In this document: piece after piece, positions 1 to 10,625 of the stretch
How positions within the stretch are numbered: the stretch's first letter is position 1
How the letters are laid out: every line of letters starts with the position of its first letter
Assembly: GCF_947179515.1 (NCBI RefSeq)
Contig: NC_067485.1
Span: 77,394,846 to 77,458,845, forward strand
DNA length: 64,000 nt
Direction of reading: 5' to 3'
Origin: Apodemus sylvaticus
Taxonomy: Eukaryota > Chordata > Mammalia > Rodentia > Muridae
The notes under the pieces: generated by a model
The model's database searches: none
Told to the model about the DNA's origin: nothing
The model's input: the letters and a program-made list of their open reading frames with translations, nothing else
Made by a program: the position numbers and the translations under genes

Positions 1-785
1 ATTGCCCTGGTAGGGGAGAATCACATTAACGGGATTTTGCCCACTGCGGGTTGCCTTCTTTCATGAGATGGGCCCCCTCTGGTGTCTACCTGATTTGGGT
101 CATGCTCCAGTGCTTTCAAACAGCGTTCTAAATATAATTGTTACCAGCAGGCGAACGTAACCGATGCAAGCGACTGCAGTCTATGGAAATAGGAATGGAA
201 AGATAAATTCTTAAATATGAATTAATTTCAATCTGAAAGAATAAATTGTATTTATCACAGAATGTAAGCCAAGACTAATGAGTAGATCCAGCTCTAGATC
301 CTAATCTACTCATGTAATTGAAGGGAAATGTAATTGGGCTACTTCACCTGAAGACTTTTTTCCTCCATAAAATGGCTCTTTTCCTACGGGTTCCCTCCCA
401 CTACTAACGGCAGTTGAAGACCACTGGTGTTAATATTTTGAAGCAAGGTGAACACTGCTGGGGAGAGGGAAGTTCTCTGAGTTAATATAATCCCGGGGTT
501 GCTAAAGCAACTGAAGGCTGTGCACTGTAAAAATCTGATTTATTAAGTTCTATGAATAGCCTCACTCATATTTTATTACTTGCTTTTGACTTTGCCTCTT
601 TCCTGGGTGGTAGAAAAATGCACCGAGACAAATCCTGCATTCCCCAGTCATTATTTTTTAAATCTATTTTAATTTGTTCTTTGAGGATGTCATCATGTAC
701 ACACTGTGGCTGAGTCTTCTCTATGTATGCATCCCCTGTCAGCTCCAAGACTCTCCCACTGTGTCCCCTCCCAACTTCATGTTCT
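1..785. other. Unique AT-rich DNA, no feature seen
   Basis: I recognise no gene, SINE or LINE here. Short open frames on both strands show no recognisable domain and have the look of chance ORFs in AT-rich non-coding DNA. Confidence 0.5.
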
Positions 786-813
786 TGTTTAAATATTATT
801 TTATTAATATTTT

Positions 814-851
<38 letters not shown>

Positions 852-1025
852 GGTTGTACATTGATGTAAGTTCAAGTATCTTTAGAAGCCAGAGGCATTA
901 GGTCTGAGCTAAAGTTAGAGGTAGTGAGTTGAGTTGTGTACCATCTCAAGTGTGCCTAGGGACCCGACTCCAGACTTCTGGAAGAGCACTGTGTATTCTT
1001 AACTGCTGAGACATTTCTCCAGTCA
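786..1025 (-). repeat. B3-type SINE with (GT)n at its tail end
   Basis: The right end matches the head of the B2/B3 tRNA-derived SINE read in antisense (TTAACTGCTGAGACATTTCT, then CCAGTC). The middle carries the diverged B3 body around AGAAGCCAGAGGCATTAGGT. The (GT)n tract at about 815-847 sits where the 3' tail of a minus-strand copy should be, so it probably grew in the tail. Divergence suggests an old rodent copy. Family assignment is from memory. Confidence 0.75.
815..847. repeat. (GT)n microsatellite
   Basis: About 16 uninterrupted GT units at the tail end of the antisense B3 element. Confidence 0.95.
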
Positions 1026-1735
1026 TGTGTCCTACCCTCTTTATTTTGTTATATATATATAACATACCAAGGACCATAGTCCTGAGGAACACTGCCTCAT
1101 CCTTACCCAGAAGCCATCAACTGCCAGTGTCTTCCTGCTAGGAGTGGGACATGATGAACTCCTGCTTATCATGCTGGAGATGTGACTGGCTTCTTCTTGA
1201 ATGGGTCTCGTGTTTGCAGTTTCAAGGCTGCTGTGAAACTGTGGACTGGATGCACATTTTCTCATTTTCACTAAGCCCTCTTGGAGAAAACTTTTTATAG
1301 TGCTGTAAATATTTGATGATTGGGGAAAACATAAACTGTATAAATAACACTGATAATAAAGGGTTTTTTAAATGAGAATTATTTTCATGTTTCAGATACA
1401 TCTTGGAGAAGAATCAGAAGGTTGGTTGAGGCCAATAAATATCTCATATGATTCTTTTGTTCAAAAAGTTTCATTCCTTTGAGCTAGCAACATACTATAA
1501 AATATTTCTAATAAAATTATTGCAAATATTATTAGAAAATAAGTTTAATACTGTTGCATAGATGACAGTGATCTTTACTATTAGGAGAAAATCCTACTAT
1601 AGAAGTGTTGAGTGTAGAAGCATATAAAATCAGAATTTCATATGGAAGAAAACTCACATTTCTGCAATTTTTTTCTCTGCCCTAATATGGATTTTTGATC
1701 CATTTACTTTTATAGGAAGTAATGATGGTGAAATT
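1026..1735. other. Unique AT-rich DNA, no feature seen
   Basis: No recognisable repeat or gene. The sequence is AT-rich with no sustained coding frame. Confidence 0.5.
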
Positions 1736-1750
1736 AAGAAAATGAGAGTG

Positions 1751-1944
1751 GGGGCTGGAGTGATGGCTCAGTGGGTAAGAGCACTGACTGGTCTTCTGAA
1801 GGTCCTGAGTTCAATTCCCAGCAACCACATGGTGGCTCACAACCATCCATAAAGAGATCTGATGCCCTCTTCTGTAGTGTCTGAAGACAGTTACAATGTA
1901 CTTACATATAATAAATAAATCTTTAAAAAAAAAAAAGAATGAAA
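1751..1944 (+). repeat. B2 SINE with intact TSD
   Basis: This is a full B2 copy. The tRNA-derived head starts GGGGCTGGAG. A Pol III A box (TGGCTCAGTGG, 1764-1774) and a perfect-fit B box (GTTCAATTCC, 1809-1818) are present. The body ends in an AATAAATAAAT-type polyadenylation region and an A-rich tail. A 15-bp direct repeat, AAGAAAATGAGAGTG, flanks it at 1736-1750 and 1945-1959, the mark of L1-driven target-primed insertion. Intact Pol III boxes mean transcription is possible in principle; actual activity is unknown. Confidence 0.97.
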
Positions 1945-1995
1945 AAGAAAATGAGAGTGGAATGTAAGTGTGTATTTTCCCTCAGATGCATTATT

Positions 1996-2772
1996 TCCAA
2001 ATTTATTTATTTATTTATTTATACTCCAGAGTTTATTCCACCCCCCCATCCACCCTCCCATTGCTCCATATCCCATACCTCCTCCCCACCCCCTGTCTCC
2101 ATGAAGGTGTTCCTACCTCCCACACCCCACTCTTCACCCCATCTAACTTCTAAACTCCCTGGGGCCTCCAGTCTCTTGAGGGTTAGGTGCATCATCTCTT
2201 ATTGAACACAGACCTGGCAATCCTCTGCTGTGTATGTGTTGGGGGCCTCATATCAGCTGATATATGCTGACTGTGTGGTGGTCCAGCGTTTGAAAGATCC
2301 CAGGAGTCCAGATTAATTGAGACTGCTGTTCCTCCTACAGGGTTACTCTCCTCCTCAGCTTTTGCCAGTATCTCTCCAATTCAACCACAGGGGTCAGCAG
2401 CTTCAGTCCATAGGTTGGGTGCAAACATCTGCATCTGACTCTCAGCAGCCTGCTGTGTCTTCTGGAGTACAGTCATGCTAGGTCCTTTTTAGTGAGCACT
2501 CCATAGCCTCAGTGATAATGAGACCTACCTCCGGACCTCCCGTGAGCTGGATCCAACCTTGGACCTGTCCCTGGACCTTCTTTTCCTTCAGGCCACTCTC
2601 AGTTTCCATCCCTGTAGTTCTTTCAGACAGAAACAATTATGGGTGAGAGTTCTGACTGTGGAAGGGCAACCCCCTCCCTCATTTGATGCCCTGTCTTCCT
2701 GCTGGAGGTGGGCTCTGTAAGTTCCCTCTCCCTACTATTGCGCATTTTATGTAAGGTCTCTCCCATTATTGG
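1996..2772 (-). mobile_element. L1 3' UTR fragment, Lx-like, antisense
   Basis: A (TTTA)n stretch at 2001-2022 is the complement of the A-rich tail. It is followed by the C/T-rich complement of the G-rich rodent L1 3' UTR, then by conserved blocks such as GGGGGCCTCATATCAGCTGA and CAACCACAGGGGTCAGCAGC. ORF2 is absent, so the copy is strongly 5'-truncated. Divergence is moderate, pointing to an Lx-type lineage older than L1Md. No clear TSD was found. Confidence 0.85.
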
Positions 2773-2989
2773 ATAGGAGGTGATAATGAGAGCCTTTTAA
2801 CATCCCCATTATAGATGAGAAACTGTACTATTCCAGAGGAGGAGTCTCCACTTCCGCTAAAGAAAGAAGCAGTCGTGGGGAATTCTCAAGATATTCACCA
2901 GACACCAGAGAGTACTGGTACATGGACACCAGAAAGAACTCACTAAGTGTTATATAGAAAAGTTGATACTTTCAGTAAGAACAATATGA

Positions 2990-3055
2990 ATGGGGAGAGA
3001 GGAAAGAGAGAGACAGAGACAGAGACAGAGAGGCAGAGAGGCAGAGAGAGAATGA
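2990..3055 (+). repeat. GA/ACAG-rich low-complexity tract
   Basis: Imperfect (GAGACA)n and (GAGGCA)n units within a purine-rich stretch. Confidence 0.85.
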
Positions 3056-3241
3056 GAATGGACAGTGATGGGGAGAGGATAATAAGAAAACAGAGGAATG
3101 AAGAGGGGAGGGAGGATAAGGAAGATTGGGACTGTACAACTCCTAGAAATGTAGGAAGATGAGTTGGTATTGCATCATGAGAAAATGTTTCTCAAGGAAG
3201 TAAGAGTAAGTCTTGATCTCACACTACTGTGTTTGAATCTG

Positions 3242-3372
3242 TTGTCATTGTCGGTTACTCACTTTGTTTATTTCAGACTGATTTCCATCTGTAACCCAAG
3301 ACTTGCCTCCATTTCACAGCACTCCTTCTGTCTAATGCTCTCGCATGCTTGGATTACAAGCTGAGCAACCAC
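3242..3372 (-). repeat. Possible decayed B1-family SINE
   Basis: The end of the block (GGATTACAAGCTGAGCAACC, then ACACCCA) resembles the antisense start of B1/proto-B1. The rest is too diverged to be sure. Chance similarity is possible. Confidence 0.35.
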
Positions 3373-4080
3373 ACCCACAATGGATTTGAATCTTTCTTCT
3401 GTTGAACTCTATGCAGAATTATCAAATTTACTCCTCTGAATTTGTCTCTTCCTCTCTGTAAAAATAGAAGTAACATCTAAAAATCTACAAGTATTTCCCT
3501 GGGATAATAGGAATTAAATTAGCTAACTGGTGTTAAAATAGGTGCTGGAATCCACCCATGATGAATCCTCCATAGGTAGACTGGAGATGAATGATCTAAA
3601 CTAGTGAAGCAAACTTGCAATTTTGTTCTTGATTGTTATCGACTTTGGGAATAATTTTCTTTTCTTTTTAAGAGAAAACCAAACCAAACAAAAATAATTT
3701 GACTCTACTATCTACACAGAAAAATTGTTTCTTGTCAAGTCTATAATTATCTCTCCAGATATACAGATATGTCTCCTATGATATTTTAGCATTCTCTTTT
3801 TAAGTGAAAATTAGAATTTCCATTTCTAAATTCTGAAGAGCAAGTTAATAACTTGATTCTGCAAAGGATTGTATTTTTGAAAAGATATGTTCAAACAAGA
3901 GCTAGAAGTAAGGAGACAGCTGACTGTAATTAGTATTCAAAACCAGAATGATCTTCCAGTAGTCGCACACTTCATGAACAAATCTCTCCACGCACCCCTT
4001 TAGTCAGTGTGCTGGCAGAATTAGCTGCAGTGCTGTCTTGAAATGACCATGGCTTACCTTCTGCATGCCTCACCCCTTTG
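3373..4080. other. Unique DNA, no feature seen
   Basis: AT-rich sequence without recognisable repeats or coding frames. Confidence 0.5.
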
Positions 4081-4084
4081 TAGC

Positions 4085-4258
4085 TACATTGATTCAACAT
4101 TTATTGACCTAAGCCATTTTATTCATATCACCTCATATAATTCTGACACCTATCCCTAAACAGTGATACTATTGTTCTCTTTCACAAGGGAAATAGCTGA
4201 GGTTTAATACGTTTTCTGCCAAATCACCCATCCAGCAAGACCTAAAGATACATTCCAC
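4085..4258 (-). repeat. MIR-like ancient SINE, antisense
   Basis: The order of elements matches antisense MIR. ACATTTATTGACCTAAGCC comes first, then CACCTCATATAATTCTGACA, a GATACTATTGTTCTC block, CTGAGGTTTAATACG, and a final CACCCATCCAGCAAG. Divergence is high, as expected for a pre-rodent element. Confidence 0.6.
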
Positions 4259-4362
4259 AGCAGACCCCTCCTAGACCAAAGATCTACTTTTGCCCATACC
4301 CTTTCTATGTGGACATGCCCAGACAAAGATACTGTCATAGCTTCTCTCTGGAAAAGAAAGTC

Positions 4363-5142
4363 TTTTCCCTAATTTCTTTCTCAACCCATTTATCCTTTGA
4401 GTACAGAAGGCTATTGATTTGTTTGAGTTAATTTTATATCCAGCCACTTTGCTGAAGTTATCAGCTTTAGAAGTTCTCTGGTTGAAGAACTTTTTTTAGG
4501 GCCACTTAAGTTTACAATCATATCATCTGAAAATAATGCTATTTTGACTTTTTCCTTTCCAATTTGTATACCTTTGACCTCCTTTTGTTGTCTAATTGCT
4601 CTGGCTAGAACTTCCAGTGCTATACTGAATAGATAAGGAGAGAGTGGGCAGCCCTGTCTAGTCCCCGATTTTACTGGGATTGCTTCAAGTTTCTCTCCAT
4701 TTAGTTTGATGTTGGCTACTGGTTTGCAGTATATTGCTTTCCCTATGTTTAGGTATGGGCCATGAATTCCTGATCTCTCTAAGACTTTCATCATGAAAGG
4801 ATGCTGAATTTTGTCAAAAGCTTTTTCAGTATCGAATGAAATGACCATGTGGTTTTTTTCTTTGAGTTTGTTTACATAGTGGATTACATTGATGGATTTC
4901 CATATATTGAACCATCCCTGCATTCCTGGGGTGAAGCCTACTTGATCTTGATGAATTATTGTTTTGATATATTCTTGGGTTCAGTTGGCTAGAATTTTGT
5001 TGAGAAATTTTGCATCAATGTTCATAAGGGAAATTGGTCTGCAGTTCTCTTTCCTTGTTTGGCCTTTGTTTGGTTTAGGTATAAGCATTATTGTGGCTTC
5101 ATAGAATGAATTGGGTAATGCTCCTTGAGTTTCTATTTTGTC
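4363..5142 (-). mobile_element. Inverted 5' part of a twin-primed L1 (ORF2 RT region)
   Basis: On the minus strand this encodes an ORF2 segment running from just before a TLPNSFYEA-type block, through the reverse-transcriptase core (AFDKIQHPF, GTRQGCPLSPYL, LFSDDMIV), to the EKEIRE region. Frames are interrupted. The RT catalytic motif reads FSDD rather than the usual FADD. It abuts, at about 5142, a plus-strand L1 segment starting some 28 bases further downstream in the same ORF2. That head-to-head arrangement with a tiny gap is the standard twin-priming product. Confidence 0.9.
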
Positions 5143-5990
5143 ACATACCCTGGTGTTATTCTAACCAAGCAAGTGAAAGATCTGTATGACAAGAACTTCA
5201 AGTCTCTGAAGAGAGAAATCGTAGAAGATCTCAGAAAATGGAAAGCTCTCCCATGCTTATGGATTGGCAGGATTAATATAGTAAAAATGACCATCTGACT
5301 GAAAGCAATATACAGATTCAATGCAATCCCCATCAAAATTCCAAATCAATTCTCCATAGAGCTAGAATGAGCAATGTGAAAATTCATTTGGAATAGCAAA
5401 AAACTCAGGATAGTGAAAAATATTCTCCACAACAAAAGATCTCCTAGGGAAATCACCATCCCTGACCTCAAGCTCTACTACAGAGCAATAGTGATAAAAC
5501 CTATATGTTATTGGTATGGAGACAGACAGGAAGATCAATGGAATAGAATTGAAGACCCAGAAATGAACCCACACACCTACAGTCACTTGATATTTGACAA
5601 ATGTGCTAAAAACATTCCAGTGGAAAGATAAACTGGAAGTCAGCATGCAGAAAAATGCAAATCAATCGATTCTTATCTCCTTGTACAAAGCTCAAGTCCA
5701 AGTAGATCAAGGACCTACACATAAAAGTAGATACACTGAAGCTTATAGAGAAGAAAGTGGGGAAGAACCTTGAACACATGGGCACAGGGGAAAAGTTCCT
5801 GAATAGAACACCAATGACTTATGCTCTAAGAACAAGAATCGACAAATGGGACCTCACAAAGCTGCAAAGCTTCTGTAAGGCAAAGGACACTGTCAGTAAG
5901 ACAAGATGTCAACCAACAGATTGGGAAAAGTTCTTTACCAATCCTACATCTGATAGAGGGCTAATAACCAATATATACAAAGAACTCAAG
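5143..5990 (+). mobile_element. Direct-strand part of the same twin-primed L1 (ORF2 C-terminal half)
   Basis: Continues ORF2 from TKQVKDLYDKNF through the WYGDRQEDQWNRIEDPEMNP block to LITNIYKELKN. It carries stops, frameshifts and a deletion near 5620 that removes part of the KDSLFNKWCW region. It breaks off at about 5990, where a second L1 restarts at a much earlier ORF2 position with only a few shared bases at the join. The true 3' end of this copy does not reappear after the second L1. Confidence 0.9.
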
Positions 5991-8800
5991 AACACAACTG
6001 GAGAATCTGGAGGAAATGGACAATTTCCTTGACAGATACCAAATACCAAAATTAAATCAGGACCAACTAGACCATCTAAACAGTCCCATAATGCCTAAAG
6101 AAATAGAAGGAGTCATAGAAAGTCTTCCAACCAAAAAAAGCACAGGACCAGATGGCTTCAGTGCAGAATTCTACCAGACCTTCAAAGAAGAGTTAACACC
6201 AATACTCTTCAAACTATTCCACAAAATAGAAACAGAAGGAACACTACCCAATTCCTTCTACGAAGCCACAATTACACTGATACCAAAGCCACACAAAGAT
6301 CCAACAAAGAAAGAGAACTTCAGACCAATTTCCCTTATGAACATCGATGCAAAAATACTCAATAAAATTCTTGCCAACCGAATCCAAGAACACATCAAAA
6401 CGATCATCCACCATGATCAAGTAGGCTTTATCCCAGGAATGCAGGGTTGGTTCAATATACGGAAATCCATCAATACAATCCACTACATAAACAAACTCAA
6501 AGAACAAAACCACATGGTCATTTCATTGGATGCTGAAAAAGCATTTGACAAAATTCAGCATCCCTTCATGCTTAAAGTCTTGGAGAGAACAGGAATTCAA
6601 GGCCCATACCTAAACATAGTAAAAGCAATATACAGCAAACCGGTAGCCAGCATCAAACTAAATGGAGAGAAACTTGAAGCAATCCCACTGAAATCAGGGA
6701 CCAGACAAGGCTGCCCCCTTTCTCCTTATCTTTTCAATATTGTACTTGAGGTACTAGCTCGGGCAATTCGACAACATAAGGAGGTCAAAGGGATACAAAT
6801 TGGAAAGGAAGAAGTCAAACTATCATTATTTGCAGACGACATGATCGTCTACCTAAGTGACCCAAAGAACTCCACTAGAGAGCTCCTACAGCTGATAAAC
6901 AACTTCAGCAAAGTGGCAGGTTATAAAGTCAACTCAAGCAAATCAGTGGCCTTCCTATACTCAAAGGATAAGCAGGCTGAGAAAGAAATTAGGGAAATGA
7001 CCCCCTTCACAATAGCCACAAACAGTATAAAGTATCTTGGGGTGACTCTTACCAAACATGTGAAAGATCTGTATGACAAGAACTTCAAGACTCTGAAGAA
7101 GGAAATGGAAGAAGACCTCAAAAAATGGGAAAACCTCCCATGCTCATGGATCGGCAGAATCAATATAGTTAAAATGGCCATTTTGCCTAAAGCACTATAC
7201 AGATTCAATGCAATACCCATCAAAATCCCAACTCAATTCTTCACAGAGCTAGAAAGAGCAATTATCAAATTCATCTGGAACAACAAAAAACCCAGGATAG
7301 CTAAAACTATTCTCAGCAACAAAAGGAAATCTGGGGGAATCAGTATCCCTGACCTCAAGCAATACTACAGAGCAATAGTGTTAAAAACTGCATGGTATTG
7401 GTACAGTGACAGACAGGAGGATCAATGGAACAGGATTGAAGATCCAGAAATGAACCCACACACCTATGGCCACTTGATCCTCGACAAAGAGGCTGAAAAC
7501 ATCCAATGGAAAAAAGATAGCCTTTTCAACAAATGGTGCTGGTTCAACTGGAGGTCAGCATGCAGAAGAATGCGAATTGATCCATCCTTGTCTCCTTGTA
7601 CTAAGCTCAAATCCAAATGGATCAAGGACCTACACATAAAGCCAGACACTCTGAAGCTAATAGAAAAAAAACTGGGGAAGACCCTTGAGGACATCGATAC
7701 AGGGAGAAAGTTTCTGAACAGAACACCAATAGCGTATGCTCTAAGAGCAAGAATTGACAAATGGGACCTCATCAAATTACAAAGTTTCTGTAAGGCAAAG
7801 GACACCATCAAGAGGACAAATCGGCAACCAACAAATTGGGAAAAGATCTTCACCAATCCTACATCAGATAGAGGGCTAATATCCAATATATATAAAGAAC
7901 TCAAGAAGTTAGACTCCAGAAAACCAAACAACCCTATTAAAAAATGGGGTACAGAGTTAAACAAAGAATTCTCACCTGAAGAACTTCGGATGGCGGAGAA
8001 GCATCTTAAAAAATGCTCAACTTCATTAGTCATTAGGGAAATGCAAATCAAAACAACCCTAAGATTTCATCTTACACCAGTCAGAATGGCTAAGATTAAA
8101 AATTCAGGAGACAGCAGGTGTTGGAGAGGGTGTGGAGAAAGAGGAACACTCCTCCACTGCTGGTGGGGTTGCAAATTGGTACAACCACTCTGGAAATCAG
8201 TCTGGCGGTTCCTCCGAAAACTGGGCACCTTACTTCCAGAAGATCCTGCTATACCACTCCTGGGCATATACCCAGAAGACTCCCCACCATGTAATAAGGA
8301 TACATGTTCTACTATGTTCATAGCAGCCCTATTTGTAATTGCCAGATGCTGGAAAGAACCCAGGTATCCCTCAACAGAAGAGTGGATGCAAAAAATGTGG
8401 TATATCTACACAATGGAGTACTATTCAGCCATTAGAAACAATGAATTCATGAAATTCTTAGGCAAATGGATGGAGCTAGAGAATATCATACTAAGTGAGG
8501 TAACCCAGACTCAAAAGGTGAATCATGGTATGCACTCACTAATAAGTGGATATTAACCTAGAAAACTGGAATACCCAAAACATAATCCACACATCAAATG
8601 AGGTACAAGAAGAAAGGAGGAGTGGCCCCTGGTTCTGGAAAGACTCAGTGAAACAGTATTCAGCAAAACCAGAACGGGGAAGTGGGAAGGGGTGGGTGGG
8701 AGGACAGGGGAAGAGAAGGGGGCTTGCGGGACTTTCGGGGAGTGGGGGGGCTAGAAAAGGGGAAATCATTTGAAATGTAAATAAATTATATCGAATAATA
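5991..8800 (+). mobile_element. Young 5'-truncated L1Md-type LINE-1
   Basis: The copy begins inside ORF2, about one third of the way in. It contains the whole remaining ORF2, then a G-rich 3' UTR (8557-8800) typical of mouse L1Md. The UTR includes AACGGGGAAGTGGGAAGGGG, the GGGGAAATCATTTGAAATGT block, an AATAAA at 8779-8784 and an A-rich tail. The open ORF2 and near-consensus 3' UTR mark a young insertion. I could not find a TSD, so the 5' boundary with the older L1 may be a rearrangement rather than a simple insertion. Confidence 0.93.
6016..8556 (+). CDS. LINE-1 ORF2 protein, N-terminally truncated (RT and C-terminal domain)
   Basis: 846 uninterrupted codons correspond to roughly the last two thirds of the mouse L1 ORF2 protein, which is about 1,280 residues from memory. 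The endonuclease domain is missing. Reverse-transcriptase motifs run from about residue 60 to 340, with the catalytic FADD at residues 272-275. The C-terminal zinc-knuckle-like motif is intact as C702-X3-C706-X7-H714-X4-C719. The Met at 6016 is an internal methionine, not the natural start. No L1 5' UTR promoter is present, so expression would need an outside promoter. In full-length L1 this protein nicks DNA and copies L1 RNA. This fragment is best read as a retrotransposon remnant that has not yet accumulated stops, not as a host gene. Confidence 0.93.
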   Translation: MDNFLDRYQIPKLNQDQLDHLNSPIMPKEIEGVIESLPTKKSTGPDGFSAEFYQTFKEELTPILFKLFHKIETEGTLPNSFYEATITLIPKPHKDPTKKENFRPISLMNIDAKILNKILANRIQEHIKTIIHHDQVGFIPGMQGWFNIRKSINTIHYINKLKEQNHMVISLDAEKAFDKIQHPFMLKVLERTGIQGPYLNIVKAIYSKPVASIKLNGEKLEAIPLKSGTRQGCPLSPYLFNIVLEVLARAIRQHKEVKGIQIGKEEVKLSLFADDMIVYLSDPKNSTRELLQLINNFSKVAGYKVNSSKSVAFLYSKDKQAEKEIREMTPFTIATNSIKYLGVTLTKHVKDLYDKNFKTLKKEMEEDLKKWENLPCSWIGRINIVKMAILPKALYRFNAIPIKIPTQFFTELERAIIKFIWNNKKPRIAKTILSNKRKSGGISIPDLKQYYRAIVLKTAWYWYSDRQEDQWNRIEDPEMNPHTYGHLILDKEAENIQWKKDSLFNKWCWFNWRSACRRMRIDPSLSPCTKLKSKWIKDLHIKPDTLKLIEKKLGKTLEDIDTGRKFLNRTPIAYALRARIDKWDLIKLQSFCKAKDTIKRTNRQPTNWEKIFTNPTSDRGLISNIYKELKKLDSRKPNNPIKKWGTELNKEFSPEELRMAEKHLKKCSTSLVIREMQIKTTLRFHLTPVRMAKIKNSGDSRCWRGCGERGTLLHCWWGCKLVQPLWKSVWRFLRKLGTLLPEDPAIPLLGIYPEDSPPCNKDTCSTMFIAALFVIARCWKEPRYPSTEEWMQKMWYIYTMEYYSAIRNNEFMKFLGKWMELENIILSEVTQTQKVNHGMHSLISGY

Positions 8801-8805
8801 AAAAA

Positions 8806-8890
8806 AAAAGAAAAGAAAAAAAGAAAAACAACATAGACAATAAAAAAAAATATTTTTTAAAAAAGCATAAGAAGCTAAAAAAAAAGGTCT
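8806..8890 (+). repeat. A-rich low-complexity tract after the L1
   Basis: Mixed A runs with scattered G and T continue past the L1 tail. They blur the 3' boundary and any target-site duplication. Confidence 0.75.
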
Positions 8891-8988
8891 TCATAACACT
8901 TTCTGTTTTCCTGAATGCCTTATCCTGTGCCTTCCAGAGCTTGCAAACACAGCACAAAGCATGTGTTTAAATGAGAATATGTGCCACA

Positions 8989-8991
<3 letters not shown>

Positions 8992-9060
<69 letters not shown>
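8992..9060 (+). repeat. Compound (TC)n(TG)n microsatellite
   Basis: About 18 TC units pass directly into about 16 TG units with no interruption. Confidence 0.97.
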
Positions 9061-9062
<2 letters not shown>

Positions 9063-9219
9063 TCAGCATGTGCTCACCTGTGTAAGACAGGAACTTTGAA
9101 CTTCTGTGCTTTGCCTGGATACCCATGGCGATAACTAGGTAGCAGAACAGTTCCTCTAGCAGGAACAGTGCCAAACACAACAGCAACAGCTGGATGTAAG
9201 CCCCATACTTATATCCTTG

Positions 9220-9511
9220 GGCTTCTTGTCCCTAACTTGCAAGCTTTAACACATGTTTGTCCAAATACTGATTGTACCAGGACCTCTTGCCAAGACAATG
9301 ACCACCACATTCCCAGAATCCATTGGGCTCACCTTTACCTGTGACCATGTCACCATCCATTTATATAAGAGCCCCCGCCCCCACTCTCTCTCTCCCCATT
9401 TTCTCTTTCTGCCTCCACCTTTGCCCTTTCTCCTCTCAATAAATCTCAAGTGGAACTGTCTGGCCTGGTGTGGTCTTTCTGGAGCAGCCGCTGCCTGAGG
9501 CTCCCAACACT
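9220..9511 (+). mobile_element. 5'-truncated LTR with TATA box and AATAAA
   Basis: The block has LTR architecture. There is a TATATAA box at 9362-9368, pyrimidine-rich R sequence, AATAAA at 9438-9443, and a U5-like stretch (CTGGCCTGGTGTGGTCTTTC). It ends in GCTCCCAACA at 9511, a proper CA terminus. The matching start, TGTTGGGAGC, is absent upstream, so the 5' end seems lost or decayed. I infer an ERVK-like murine family but cannot name it. No internal retroviral sequence follows. Confidence 0.6.
9362..9368 (+). promoter_or_regulatory. LTR TATA box
   Basis: TATATAA lies 70 bases upstream of the LTR polyadenylation signal, spacing that suits an LTR U3/R layout. Confidence 0.55.
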
Positions 9512-10075
9512 TATTGTTCTCACCTCATGGTATAGATGCCATGGAGGGCCTCGGAGTGCATCCTGAGCAAATCTCCTGAGTGCAGTAACCAGTGGAAGAT
9601 CTTGGTGTTAAACACACAGCTCCAGAAAAGACTGCAAGATATTAATGAGCAAAATAGACATCAGATATGTTTATCAGAAGAAAGCAATTTCACTACAGAT
9701 ACTGAGATGATTTTTGTCTGTGTTGATGAGCCTATAGTAGCATGCAGCTTACCCTGAGAATCTCTAATACTAAATTATTGTTAATGTTATAACAACCCTC
9801 ATTGTATTACTTGAAAATTCTGTCATCTAACAGAACTGTAAAAAGTCAGAACAATTCTAGACACTCCATAAGTTTAATAAGCAGAATTTCTTTACATACC
9901 TAGTGATTCAAATGAACATGATGAATAAGTAGGAGGCATATACAGAACAATCCCTGTGAGAACAGAATGTTCATTTTCACGGCAGTCATACGTAAGAGGT
10001 CTCCAATACAGACCAACATTCCCAATGAAGACAGATAATGAATCAGATGCATTTTTAAAGGATGTATTTATGTTT
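9512..10075. other. Unique DNA, no feature seen
   Basis: No repeat or gene recognised. A 73-codon open frame near 9536 has no recognisable features. Confidence 0.45.
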
Positions 10076-10084
10076 ACTTTCTGT

Positions 10085-10268
10085 CTATTAGTGTTTTGCC
10101 TGAATGTATGTAAGTTACATACATGCCTGTTACATACAGAGGCCAGAAGAGGACGTTGGGCTACCTAAAGTCACAGAGGGATATTAGCTGCCCTGAAGAT
10201 GCTGGGACCCACACACTTCTGCAAGAGCCGCAGTGCTCCCAACACAGGCGCCATTTCTCCAGCCCTTG
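10085..10268 (-). repeat. B3-type SINE, antisense
   Basis: Contains the B3 body (AGAGGCCAGAAGAGGACGTT) and ends with the antisense head GGCGCCATTTCTCCAGCCC. Diverged. Confidence 0.8.
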
Positions 10269-10302
10269 GGTATATTCCTCTTTGTCTTTTGCTTATTCTT
10301 GT

Positions 10303-10495
10303 TTTTAATTAATTATTTTATTTATTTAGATTTCAAATGTTGCCCCCTTCCTGTCTCCCCTTCCTGACCCCGCTTCTAGGACCTCTGACCCCATTTCTCC
10401 CTCCCCTTTGCCTATAAGAGGATGCTCCCCCACCCATTCACTCCCACCTCACTCTAGCACACACCCCTTCTCTGGAGCTTTAAGCCTCCACAGGT
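10303..10495 (-). mobile_element. L1 3' UTR terminal fragment, antisense
   Basis: Starts with the T-rich complement of an A tail (TTTATTTAGATTTCAAATGT). It continues with the pyrimidine-rich complement of the L1 3' UTR, with AGAGGATGCTCCCCCACCCA and TTAAGCCTCCACAGG. Very short 5'-truncated copy. Confidence 0.75.
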
Positions 10496-10564
10496 AGATA
10501 TATCCTCAACCTTAAGTATTCTTCCTAAATCTTCTAATAGCATGTGAATATATAATTTTTATGA

Positions 10565-10582
10565 TTTATTTTTATGTATGTC

Positions 10583-10625
<43 letters not shown>

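Noticed and set aside
7464..8051. 195-codon open frame on the minus strand
   Set aside because: It is the antisense shadow of the L1 ORF2 frame at 6016-8556; L1 antisense frames of this kind recur at 35808-36389.
5991..8800. Simple nesting of the second L1 into the first
   Set aside because: The first L1 does not resume after the second and no TSD pair is visible, so plain insertion is not demonstrated.
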